From: Spartinivicinus poritis
GTDB lineage: Bacteria; Pseudomonadota; Gammaproteobacteria; Pseudomonadales; Zooshikellaceae
Length of the DNA stretch: 64,000 bases
Direction: 5' to 3'
NCBI RefSeq assembly: GCF_028858535.1
Contig: NZ_JAPMOU010000005.1
Coordinates: 1-64,000, forward strand
Part shown: piece after piece, positions 37,516 through 44,708 of the stretch
Layout of the letters: every line of letters starts with the position of its first letter
Position numbering within the stretch: the first letter of the stretch is position 1
The notes under the pieces: model-generated
The model's database searches: none
Told to the model about the DNA's origin: nothing
Seen by the model: only the letters and a program-made list of their open reading frames with translations
Translations under genes and position numbers: made by a program

Positions 37516-37734
37516 ATGGCTACTATTCAAAAATCAACTGATTCTTCTGGACTAGCTGAAGTAGTCGATCGTATTTTGGATAAAGGTATTGTAGTTGACG
37601 CGTGGGTTAAAGTTTCATTAGTGGGTATTGAATTATTATCTGTTGAAGCACGTGTTGTTGTTTCTTCAGTTGAAACTTATCTGAAATATGCCGAAGCTAT
37701 TGGTTTAACTGCCAGTGCTGCTGCACCAGCCTGA
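37516..37734 (+). CDS. gvpA: Major gas vesicle structural protein GvpA
   Basis: GvpA is the ribbed shell protein of the gas-filled vesicle. The 72-residue sequence has the canonical core ([51 protein letters not shown]). It ends in a short Ala-rich tail, as usual. A strong GGGAG ribosome-binding site lies seven bases upstream of the ATG. A stem-loop 12 bases after the stop and a long gap separate it from gvpN, which suits high expression of this gene compared with the others. Confidence 0.97.
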   Translation: MATIQKSTDSSGLAEVVDRILDKGIVVDAWVKVSLVGIELLSVEARVVVSSVETYLKYAEAIGLTASAAAPA

Positions 37735-38129
37735 GTATAGTGCTCTCTGGGGGCTGAATAGCTCCCAGTATATCCTCAATACTCTTCGAGAATAATTTTT
37801 ATATCCTAGTGATCCTACACTAAGAAAAAGCAATACAGCCAGGGAATAAATGGAGAAGAAGTTGTTATTTTCGTTAAGCACGCAAGATAACCTTCATTTG
37901 TAAAAAGTATTGCTGGAAATTGTCGACAGACAGTTATGTTTCAATAACTTTTCGCAATGAATATCATTTTATCTTTATACCTGAATATGAATTGTGATGA
38001 GTATATTTTATTAATAATAAATTATTAATGGCTGCTGTTACTTAGGTTTAATTATTTTATAAAGCAATATAAATTTGTAGTTAAAATATAGTATTGTGTA
38101 TTAAATTAATTTTTGGGAGTGGATAGAGA
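37735..38129. other. A+T-rich gap between gvpA and gvpN
   Basis: No gene is visible in these 395 bases. They hold the gvpA stem-loop and, at 38010-38029, a perfect A+T palindrome (ATTAATAA, four bases, TTATTAAT). The region could contain a separate promoter for gvpN, but I found no clear sigma-70 or sigma-54 site. Confidence 0.45.
37747..37768 (+). terminator. Stem-loop downstream of gvpA
   Basis: CTGGGGGCT and AGCTCCCAG form a nine-base-pair stem (one G-U) around GAAT. No T-tract follows, so it may protect the gvpA mRNA 3' end or cause partial termination, keeping accessory gvp genes below the level of gvpA. Confidence 0.5.
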
Positions 38130-39113
38130 ATGACTAATAATCAAGCGGGTGTTAGTGGGGTTGCAGTGGCTAAATTACCAGCTAATGAAGATAAAATTAT
38201 TCCAACAGCCAGCGATAAGTTTGTTCTTACCCCTTATGTTGAGGAAATTGTTCAACGGGCACAGGGTTATTTAAAAGCGGGTTATCCAGTACATTTTGCA
38301 GGACCAGCAGGTACTGGAAAAACAACCTTGGCATTCCATGTAGCAGCTTCGCTCAGAAGACCAGTGACACTGGTGCATGGTAACGATGAGTTTGGCAGCT
38401 CTGATTTAATAGGTAAAGATGCCGGCTACAGTAAAAAACAAGTAATTGACAATTTTATTCATTCTGTGGTCAAACGAGAAGAGGAAATGATGCAGCTATG
38501 GGTAGACAACCGCCTAACATCTGCCTGTCGTAATGGTGATACCTTAATTTATGATGAGTTTAATCGATCTCGACCTGAAGCAAATAATGTATTACTCAGT
38601 GTCTTGTCTGAAGGTGTATTAAACTTACCTGGACTTCGTCATAGAGGAGAAGGCTATCTTGATGTTCATCCTGATTTTCACGCAATTTTTACTTCTAACC
38701 CGGAAGAGTATGCAGGAACCCATAAAGCACAAGATGCATTGCTGGATAGAATGATCACTATTAGACTTGAGCACCCTGACTTAGAAACAGAAATAGAAAT
38801 TGTTTCGAAGCGTTCAGGTATTGAGTGGAGTGAAGCTCAGCGTATAGTAAGAGTGATGCGCACGTTACGAAAAGTGAAAAAAAATCAATTTAAAACCACG
38901 ATTCGTTCTGGTATTGCTGTTGGCAAAGTGCTAGCCCAGTCTGGTGGACAAGCTCGGTGGGATAATAGTAATTTTCGCCGTACTTGTTATGACCTTTTTA
39001 ATGTTGTAACAACAAATACATCGGCTAATAATATAAAACACAGAGAACAACTCATCAGTGAAGTAATAAGAAAGATATGCTCGGTGAAACTTATTAAGCT
39101 GGATAAAAACTAA
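38130..39113 (+). CDS. gvpN: Gas vesicle AAA ATPase GvpN
   Basis: A MoxR-like AAA+ ATPase of 327 residues found in nearly all gas-vesicle clusters. Walker A is AGPAGTGKTTLAF (about residue 60), Walker B is LIYDEFNRSRPEANNVLLS (about 137), and sensor 1 is FTSNPEEYAGTH. GvpN is needed for vesicle growth beyond small bicones in other organisms. The GGGAGTGGATAGAG upstream gives a good ribosome-binding site. Fourteen bases separate it from the next gene. Confidence 0.95.
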   Translation: MTNNQAGVSGVAVAKLPANEDKIIPTASDKFVLTPYVEEIVQRAQGYLKAGYPVHFAGPAGTGKTTLAFHVAASLRRPVTLVHGNDEFGSSDLIGKDAGYSKKQVIDNFIHSVVKREEEMMQLWVDNRLTSACRNGDTLIYDEFNRSRPEANNVLLSVLSEGVLNLPGLRHRGEGYLDVHPDFHAIFTSNPEEYAGTHKAQDALLDRMITIRLEHPDLETEIEIVSKRSGIEWSEAQRIVRVMRTLRKVKKNQFKTTIRSGIAVGKVLAQSGGQARWDNSNFRRTCYDLFNVVTTNTSANNIKHREQLISEVIRKICSVKLIKLDKN

Positions 39114-39127
39114 TCAGGAGAGTTGTT

Positions 39128-39448
39128 ATGGGAAGCCCGACCAAAGCAAGGCCTGGCATGGCTGACATCAAAACAATGAGTGGGAAAGCTGATCAGCGAC
39201 ATCTGTCTTATCGCTCTTACTTTAAACTAGGGGCACTGGAAATACAGCGGATGAGAAAACTCAAGGAACGTGAGGCAGCCATGTCTCGAATTGATAATAT
39301 TGATAGATGCCTCAACCGAATTGACCATGAGTTAACTGAATTACGCAACCAGTTGAATAGCTGTACAGATACATTACAGAAAAAAGACTTACAAAATACT
39401 AGTCAGCCAGAATCACTGGTCAATAATGGCTTGCGTATTGACTATTAA
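39128..39448 (+). CDS. gvpV: Small coiled-coil gas-vesicle protein (GvpV-like)
   Basis: A 106-residue protein with a Lys/Arg-rich start and a central coiled coil: YFKLGALEIQRMRKLKEREAAMSRI leading into NRIDHELTELRNQLN. This size, the LEIQRMRK-type helix and the position directly after gvpN match the small proteins called GvpV in proteobacterial clusters, as I remember them. The function is not established. AGGAG lies seven bases before the ATG, supporting translation. Confidence 0.65.
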   Translation: MGSPTKARPGMADIKTMSGKADQRHLSYRSYFKLGALEIQRMRKLKEREAAMSRIDNIDRCLNRIDHELTELRNQLNSCTDTLQKKDLQNTSQPESLVNNGLRIDY

Positions 39449-39609
39449 CGTATTGATTCTTTAAAAGAGTGGTAATTTCTCGGTCAATGCCTATACTTCG
39501 AAAAGCAATTACTATAGGCGCCCTTATAATAGTAAATCCATTATTTGTATTGACTCACTAGGAAAATAAAAAAATACACCTTAAGCAAGCCAGCAAGGAG
39601 CAGCTGATC

Positions 39610-39828
39610 ATGAAAATTAATTGTACTTCCTGTGGTCATAGTATTGATTTAGGTATTAATTATGATGACTATCAAGGCCCGGTAAAGTGTTGGGTGTGTT
39701 CTGCCATGCTTGAAGTAAAAGCTGAGTCTGGACAAGTTAGGTCAGTGATTCCTTGGTCGAGGGTGTCAGAACCCAAACAATATGAAGAAGCAATATCGCC
39801 ATCTTCTACTAAGCGTATAATACAATAG
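39610..39828 (+). CDS. Small zinc-ribbon protein in the gas-vesicle operon
   Basis: A 72-residue protein whose first 35 residues form a four-cysteine zinc-ribbon or rubredoxin-like knuckle: CTSCGHSIDL, then GPVKCWVCSAMLEV. The rest is short and hydrophilic. AAGGAG lies upstream of the ATG, and the gene ends ten bases before gvpF, so it is certainly placed in the operon. I know of no named gvp gene of this type. It may bind zinc and act in assembly or regulation, but that is inference. Confidence 0.68.
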   Translation: MKINCTSCGHSIDLGINYDDYQGPVKCWVCSAMLEVKAESGQVRSVIPWSRVSEPKQYEEAISPSSTKRIIQ

Positions 39829-39838
39829 GAAGGTAGCT

Positions 39839-40618
39839 ATGAAAAAGCGTAATCTGCGTAGTGCTAAATATATTTACGCTTTAAAAGCGGCTACTGATAA
39901 GAAGCAACTGTCGTTAACAGGAATCAACAAAGCATCTGTATATATAGTCAACGGTGGTAAAGTTGCTGCAGTAGTCAGTGATATATTGTCACCCAAAGTG
40001 AGGCCTGAAAGGCGAAATTTAGCGGCTCATCGAGAAGTACTTAAATATTTTACTGAAAAGGAAACAGTACTGCCAATGCGCTTTGGGGTTATCACTAGCA
40101 GTACGCAGTTAATTCAACAGTTGTTGGGAAGTAATGAAGATTTGATTATAACAGCTCTCAGTGAATTAGGTGGAAAAGTAGAAATGGGGCTGCGGGTTAA
40201 GTGGAAAGTCGGTAATATTTATGAATACTTTGTTAATCATTACCCGCAGTTAAGAGAAGCAAGAGATAAATTGTTGTCTAAACAACAAAGCAACAATGCA
40301 AAGCTTAAAAATAGAGATGAGAAAATAGCAGTAGGAAGCTTGTATGAAAAACTGCTTAATCAGGAACGAGATGCTCACCAGAAAGTCATAGAGACGATGT
40401 TGCAGCCGTGTTGTCGTAAAATTAAAAAATTACAGCCCAGTAATGAGTTTGAAATTGTCAATTTAGCCTGTTTAGTTGATCGGGCAAATCTTGAGGAGTT
40501 AGAGCAGAATATTAATGATACAGCAACGCAACTCAGTAATGATTGCCATATCGATTTTTCTGGACCTTGGGCACCGCATAATTTCGTTGACCTGGATTTA
40601 AAGGTATTGGCAAGTTAA
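39839..40618 (+). CDS. gvpF1: GvpL/GvpF family gas vesicle protein (copy 3)
   Basis: A 259-residue GvpF/L protein, the most canonical of the three. It has YIYAL at the start, KVAAVVSDI, the RRNLAAHREVLKYF helix, TVLPMRFGVI, and the C-terminal DFSGPWAPHNFV motif. A strong AGGAAGG ribosome-binding site is present. It sits in the usual place before gvpG. GvpF is thought to bind GvpA and act early in assembly. Confidence 0.92.
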   Translation: MKKRNLRSAKYIYALKAATDKKQLSLTGINKASVYIVNGGKVAAVVSDILSPKVRPERRNLAAHREVLKYFTEKETVLPMRFGVITSSTQLIQQLLGSNEDLIITALSELGGKVEMGLRVKWKVGNIYEYFVNHYPQLREARDKLLSKQQSNNAKLKNRDEKIAVGSLYEKLLNQERDAHQKVIETMLQPCCRKIKKLQPSNEFEIVNLACLVDRANLEELEQNINDTATQLSNDCHIDFSGPWAPHNFVDLDLKVLAS

Positions 40619-40707
40619 CTTAGAGTTAATCTTGGTTCGTAAGGCGTATATATTCCAAATGCCTTGAACCTTTTATACAAAGTGAAATAGTCGAGGAGGA
40701 AATAACA

Positions 40708-41034
40708 ATGTTTTTAATTGATGACCTTCTCTTAGCACCATATAAAGGTGTTAAATGGATTTTTAAAGAAGTTTACCGACTGACCCAAGAAGAGCTGGAA
40801 AGTGAATCAGAACAAATAACTCAGGCATTAACAGAGTTGTATAGGAAATTAGAGTCAGGTGACATAACTGAAAAGCAGTTTGATGAAGAAGAACAAGTAT
40901 TACTTGATCGACTGGATGAAATTGAAGCGCTGTTGAATCAGTCAGATGATGAGGACGAAAGTGAATTTGATGGAGAGCTTGATAGTGATACAGCAATAAC
41001 CGATGAGCAAGTTTTAGTTAAGAATGAAGAATAA
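40708..41034 (+). CDS. gvpG: Gas vesicle protein GvpG
   Basis: GvpG is a small helical assembly protein. The sequence matches the family from its first residues (MFLIDDLLLAPYKGVKWIFKEVY) through the coiled-coil region with GDITEKQFDEEEQVLLDRLDEI. The tail is unusually acidic (DDEDESEFDGELDSD). GAGGAGGA before the ATG is one of the strongest ribosome-binding sites in the cluster. Confidence 0.93.
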   Translation: MFLIDDLLLAPYKGVKWIFKEVYRLTQEELESESEQITQALTELYRKLESGDITEKQFDEEEQVLLDRLDEIEALLNQSDDEDESEFDGELDSDTAITDEQVLVKNEE

Positions 41035-41082
41035 TTTATGAGTATGTAATTGTAATCATTTTTTAAGCAAAAAAATCAAGCA

Positions 41083-41325
41083 ATGACTATTGATAACTTA
41101 CTAGAGCAGGAAGCAGATCAAACATCGTTACTAATAGAAGACGTTGAGCGTCTTACACTATGTGAGACTCTTGATCGGGTGCTTAATAAAGGAGCAGTAG
41201 TCGTTGGAGAAGTCACTCTTTCAGTTGCAAATATTGATCTTATTCATATTAGTCTGCAAATGGTGCTTAGCTCAATTGAAACAGCAATGAAATATCAAAT
41301 TGGTAGGGATAACTCAAACGTATGA
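41083..41325 (+). CDS. gvpA2: GvpA-family minor gas vesicle protein (GvpS-like)
   Basis: An 80-residue GvpA-fold protein with an N-terminal extension of about 25 acidic residues: LCETLDRVLNKGAVVVGEVTL followed by NIDLIHISLQMVLSSIETAMKY. Compared with the major shell protein, the core is divergent (VANIDLIHI instead of LVGIELLSV), as in GvpS-type minor proteins. It overlaps gvpK by ATGA. No strong ribosome-binding site was seen before the ATG. Minor GvpA-like proteins are thought to nucleate or cap vesicles. Confidence 0.85.
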   Translation: MTIDNLLEQEADQTSLLIEDVERLTLCETLDRVLNKGAVVVGEVTLSVANIDLIHISLQMVLSSIETAMKYQIGRDNSNV

Positions 41326-41696
41326 AGCAGCAGGTTAAAGTATCGTCTGATTATTTAGTGGACTTTGCTGAAATAATGACTACTGATTTAACTGACAAAA
41401 AAGATTGTTTCAGTCAGCCACCAGCTACAGTTGCACAACGCGTTAATGTCGATACCGATCAAGTTAAGAATGGCTTGGGGCAATTAGTATTAACCCTGGT
41501 TAAGCTACTTCATGAATTACTCGAAAGACAAGCTATTCGTCGTATGGAGTCTGGCTCTTTAACAGATGAAGAAATGGAGCAATTAGGTATTGCGTTGATG
41601 CAACAAGCAGCAGAAATTGACAGGTTATGTGAGGTATTTGGTTTAACAGAAGAAGATTTAAACCTGGATTTAGGGCCTCTTGGTCAATTGCTGTAA
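41322..41696 (+). CDS. gvpK: Gas vesicle protein GvpK
   Basis: GvpK is a small helical accessory protein. The 124 residues match the family: LGQLVLTLVKLLHELLERQAIRRME, then SLTDEEMEQLGIALMQQAAEI and a terminal LGLTEEDLNLDLGPLG-like stretch. It is translationally coupled to the preceding GvpA-like gene. The order with flanking GvpA-type genes (A2-K-A3) is the common one in proteobacterial clusters. Confidence 0.94.
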   Translation: MKQQVKVSSDYLVDFAEIMTTDLTDKKDCFSQPPATVAQRVNVDTDQVKNGLGQLVLTLVKLLHELLERQAIRRMESGSLTDEEMEQLGIALMQQAAEIDRLCEVFGLTEEDLNLDLGPLGQLL

Positions 41697-41724
41697 GTAA
41701 GAAACTATTTGAAGGAGTCAATAC

Positions 41725-42066
41725 ATGGCATTGCAAAATCAGCAAGGCCTTCGCCATGCAACGGAAACCACTTCTGTTGCTGATTTATTGGAACGAATCC
41801 TTGATAAAGGTATTGTTATTTCTGGAGATATTAAAATAAAACTGGTTGATATCGAGTTACTGAGTTTAGAAATTCGTTTAGTGGTTTGTTCTGTTGATAA
41901 AGCCGTGGAGCTGGGTTTAGACTGGTGGAAAGGTAATTCTGCTTATCAGGCTACAGCTGTCGATGGGGGGGCTGCTGAAGTCACTAATCAGTCAGTGGGT
42001 TTGCAGCAGCAATTAAAGCAGATTGATGATCGGCTTGCACGGCTTGAAAATAAAACGACTGGCTGA
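41725..42066 (+). CDS. gvpA3: GvpA-family minor gas vesicle protein (GvpJ-like)
   Basis: A 113-residue GvpA-fold protein. The core ([45 protein letters not shown]) is followed by a C-terminal extension with a short coiled coil (LQQQLKQIDDRLARLEN), the typical plan of GvpJ. GvpJ is a minor, essential shell or tip protein in other systems. GAAGGAG lies upstream of the ATG. It is the last gene of the gas-vesicle cluster and faces the minus-strand binding-protein gene. Confidence 0.9.
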   Translation: MALQNQQGLRHATETTSVADLLERILDKGIVISGDIKIKLVDIELLSLEIRLVVCSVDKAVELGLDWWKGNSAYQATAVDGGAAEVTNQSVGLQQQLKQIDDRLARLENKTTG

Positions 42067-42117
42067 GGTTAACTGTACTCTGCGATGTGAATATATGTTG
42101 CTTTATTTTTAGTCATA

Positions 42118-43002
42118 TTAGTTTTTGGGTAACCACTTGGCAACTTTCTCTTTATTGGCGCTTAGCCAACGTTCGGCACTTTTTTCTGGGGTCATGCCAC
42201 TATTTATCCACACCATGACTTGAGCAATATCTGCTGGTGTCCATTCAAAAGCATTTAAAATGGCAGCCGCTTGTGGTTTGTCTGTTTGTAGGCCTTTTCG
42301 GGCAATGGTATGAATGAATTCTTGTTTGCCATAAATACCTTTGGGGTCAGCTAAGTACTTCAGGTCAAATTTTGCAAATTTCCAGTGAGGTGTCCAGCCA
42401 GTGACAACAATCGGTTTGCTGTTATTAATTGCTTCAGTTAGGGCTTGTGTCATTGTCGTACCACTGCCTTCCATTAATTCAAAGTTCAGTTGATATTCTT
42501 TTAGTGCTAGGCGAGTTTTTTTCATTAATCCTGCCCCAGGATCAATCCCAATAATTTTACCTTCTAACTCAGTGACCATAGAGTTAAGCTCAGTGATGGA
42601 GTTAATAGGTAAGCTGGAAGGAACGACCAATCCAATTCGGGTACCCGTTAGGTTCGGACCAAAGTCGTTAATACCTGCACGGTTTTGTTCAAGGTAATGG
42701 GCATGAGTACTAGGTAGCCAAGCAGCCACCATAGCATCTGCAGTACCACTCCCCACACTTTTCCACATTTCATCAGCAGTGACTGGTTTGATCGATACGT
42801 TGTAACCAACAGACGTTAATAAAGCCTTCATTACATGGGTACTAGCAATTTCACTAGCCCATTCAACATAGACCAGGCTAATAGGACCTTTCGGTTCTGA
42901 GGAAACAGTTTTTTCTTCAGGTTCTTTCTCACATGCGGTAAGCAATAACAATAAACTGACAGTGAAAAGTAGGCGTAATCGAGAAATGAAAAAAAGCCAC
43001 AT
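42118..43002 (-). CDS. Glycine-betaine/choline-type binding lipoprotein (OpuAC family)
   Basis: A signal peptide with lipobox LLTAC (residues 20-24) shows that this is a lipoprotein. The mature part matches the OpuAC/ProX class: LVYVEWASEIASTHVMKALL, VSIKPVTADEMWKSV, AWLPSTHAHY, and WTPHWKFAKFDLKYL. The Trp residues typical of the quaternary-ammonium cage are present. No permease or ATPase lies next to it, so it either serves a distant transporter or senses osmolytes. It is transcribed away from the BetI-like gene with 246 bases between them. Confidence 0.86.
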   Translation of the reverse strand: MWLFFISRLRLLFTVSLLLLLTACEKEPEEKTVSSEPKGPISLVYVEWASEIASTHVMKALLTSVGYNVSIKPVTADEMWKSVGSGTADAMVAAWLPSTHAHYLEQNRAGINDFGPNLTGTRIGLVVPSSLPINSITELNSMVTELEGKIIGIDPGAGLMKKTRLALKEYQLNFELMEGSGTTMTQALTEAINNSKPIVVTGWTPHWKFAKFDLKYLADPKGIYGKQEFIHTIARKGLQTDKPQAAAILNAFEWTPADIAQVMVWINSGMTPEKSAERWLSANKEKVAKWLPKN

Positions 43003-43021
43003 GGTTTTAGCCCGATGTTTT

Positions 43022-43037
43022 AGCCCGATATCGGGCT
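43022..43037. promoter_or_regulatory. Palindrome upstream of the betaine-binding protein gene
   Basis: AGCCCGATATCGGGCT is a perfect 16-base palindrome located 20 bases from the binding-protein start codon. An extra AGCCCGAT half-copy lies at 43009. Its position suits an operator or a 5'-leader hairpin. The regulator is unknown; the neighbouring BetI-like repressor is a candidate. Confidence 0.4.
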
Positions 43038-43248
43038 TGAATAAACTATAGCACCTGATTGTGCAGTTGACTTTTTAAAATGTAATTAACATGACAGGCT
43101 GGTTTCATGTATTATGTTAGTCTTAAATTGAATAGAGTAGTTGGGCCTTTAAAAAAACAATTAACAGTAATTAACAAGCCATTGACAAAAAGCGACTCGA
43201 ATAGCTCAGCAAAAAGATTTTTTCGCGGGATGAATAGGAACTAACTGT

Positions 43249-43842
43249 ATGCCAAAGCTTGGAATGGGGCCGATACGGCGCAAACAATTAATTGAGGCAG
43301 TATTAAATTGCATCGATGAGTGGGGGCTTTCAGAAACTACTACCCAACGGATCAGTAAACAGGCTCAGGTATCTGCAGGCATTATCAATCATTACTTTTC
43401 TGGTAAAGATGGCTTATTGGAAGCAGCCATGCGGCAAATTCTGAAAGATTTGCAATTGGGTGTAAAAGCCAGGCTATCAACCATTCCACAAGAAGACTTT
43501 AAAGCACGAGTGCACGCAATAATTGATGGGAATTTTGATCACACCCAAATGACATCAGCTGCTCGCAAAGCCTGGTTGGCTTTTTGGGCAGAAGCTATGC
43601 ATAAGCCTGAGCTACGCCGCTTACAAAATGTAAATGCTAAACGTTTAGTCAGTAACCTAACCTTTGAATTAAACAAAGCATTTCCCCGCTCACAAGCACA
43701 ACATATGGCTGAAGTAATTGCTGCCGCTATTGATGGTGTTTGGCTGCGTGAAGCATTAAATATTACGCCTTCTGACGTGGCCACTTCGCGAAAAAAAGTC
43801 GAAGATGTATTTCACCTGTTTCTCACCCGATACGAGCATTAA
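43249..43842 (+). CDS. betI: TetR-family repressor BetI-like
   Basis: A 197-residue TetR-family repressor, the length of E. coli BetI (195). It matches that family throughout: MPKLGMGPIRRKQLIEAVL, a helix-turn-helix containing TTTQRISKQAQVSAGIINHYF, and the ligand domain with WLAFWAEAMHKPELRRLQ and IAAAIDGVWLREAL. BetI represses choline-to-betaine genes (betBA), which are not in this window. Divergence from the betaine-binding lipoprotein suggests that it regulates that gene or itself. Confidence 0.85.
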   Translation: MPKLGMGPIRRKQLIEAVLNCIDEWGLSETTTQRISKQAQVSAGIINHYFSGKDGLLEAAMRQILKDLQLGVKARLSTIPQEDFKARVHAIIDGNFDHTQMTSAARKAWLAFWAEAMHKPELRRLQNVNAKRLVSNLTFELNKAFPRSQAQHMAEVIAAAIDGVWLREALNITPSDVATSRKKVEDVFHLFLTRYEH

Positions 43843-43868
43843 GCTTATCTGATTACCTTATCTGGTTA

Positions 43869-43892
43869 AACGGTTGGTCAAGACCAGCCGTT
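43869..43892 (+). terminator. Hairpin after the betI-like gene
   Basis: AACGGTTGGTC and GACCAGCCGTT form an 11-base-pair stem (one G-U) with a two-base loop, 27 bases after the stop. No T-tract follows. It may act as a terminator that isolates the fliL operon from upstream transcription. Confidence 0.45.
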
Positions 43893-43893
43893 G

Positions 43894-43914
43894 TTAAGGG
43901 CACCTCTAATAATT
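43894..43914 (+). repeat. Short dispersed repeat, second copy
   Basis: TTAAGGGCACCTCTAATAATT differs in one base from the copy at 9330-9350 and matches the outer end of the hairpin element at 16410-16557. It lies at the right edge of the DNA separating fliK from fliL, directly after the betI hairpin. Confidence 0.45.
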
Positions 43915-44142
43915 CTATGTTGGATTTTCCTGTTTAATTGCCAATTGACTGGTATAGCCTGCCTTTTTATCTCTATAATTTTTTAAGCAGATCCAATGAA
44001 CGTTGTCAAAGTAAGGGAGTTAGCTTTTTTAATATATTTGGATAAAGAACCTTAATCGATTCAGTGGCATGTTTTTTGTATGGATGACAGTGACATGTGA
44101 CGATCAACCGCGAGAAATGTTGAATTATTGACGGGTAAAGGA

Positions 44143-44652
44143 ATGGCTGACAATAAAGAGCAGGAACAGGCTCAGGAAGAAGAAAAAGAAGCGGGTGGTA
44201 ACAAAAAGCTAATAGTGTTTATTGTTATTGCTTTATTATTGATAGGGATTTCAATAGGTGTAACCATCTTTTTGATGATGGGAGGGGATGAGGAAAGTAC
44301 TGAAACAGAGCAACCGACAGAGCCTGTTAAACAGCCTGCGGTTTATCAGTCTTTGGATCCACCATTTGTGATTGATTTTAATGTGTCAGGAAGACAGCGA
44401 TTTTTGCAGGTGAATTTAACCGTAATGGGACGTGATGCTGAAGCCCTGGAAGGCTTGAAAAAGCATATGCCGTTAATTCGCAATAATTTGGTGTTATTAA
44501 TCGGTGGTTTTGAGTACCAATCTTTGCAAACAGAAGAGGGCAAAGAAAAACTACGAGAGTCAATAACCAAGTCAATCCAGGAAGTGTTGGAAAAGGAAAT
44601 TGGTAAGCCTGGAATTGAACAAGTGCTATTTACCAATTTTGTAATGCAATAG
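44143..44652 (+). CDS. fliL: Flagellar basal-body-associated protein FliL
   Basis: FliL stabilises the stator ring around the motor. One transmembrane helix (about residues 22-42, LIVFIVIALLLIGISIG) follows a charged N-terminus. The periplasmic domain has the family pattern (YQSLDPPFVIDFN, RFLQVNLTVMGRD, LVLLIGGFEYQSLQTEEGKEKLRESI). I start at the ATG 44143; an in-frame TTG five codons earlier has no ribosome-binding site. Separation from fliK by the gas-vesicle island means that it needs its own promoter in the 300 bases upstream, where I found no convincing one. Confidence 0.92.
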   Translation: MADNKEQEQAQEEEKEAGGNKKLIVFIVIALLLIGISIGVTIFLMMGGDEESTETEQPTEPVKQPAVYQSLDPPFVIDFNVSGRQRFLQVNLTVMGRDAEALEGLKKHMPLIRNNLVLLIGGFEYQSLQTEEGKEKLRESITKSIQEVLEKEIGKPGIEQVLFTNFVMQ

Positions 44653-44708
44653 AGTGCTTAAATAGCAGTGGCGACTTAAATCAGTGATTATGCGGTGAGT
44701 GGTGTACT

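Noticed and set aside
36976-38129. A possible gvpC gene near gvpA
   Set aside because: No open frame with the 33-residue helical repeats of GvpC exists in either gap or elsewhere in the cluster.
43003-43248. Search for an E. coli-type BetI operator
   Set aside because: No palindrome of the TTGA...TCAA kind was found; only the AGCCCGAT palindrome is present.
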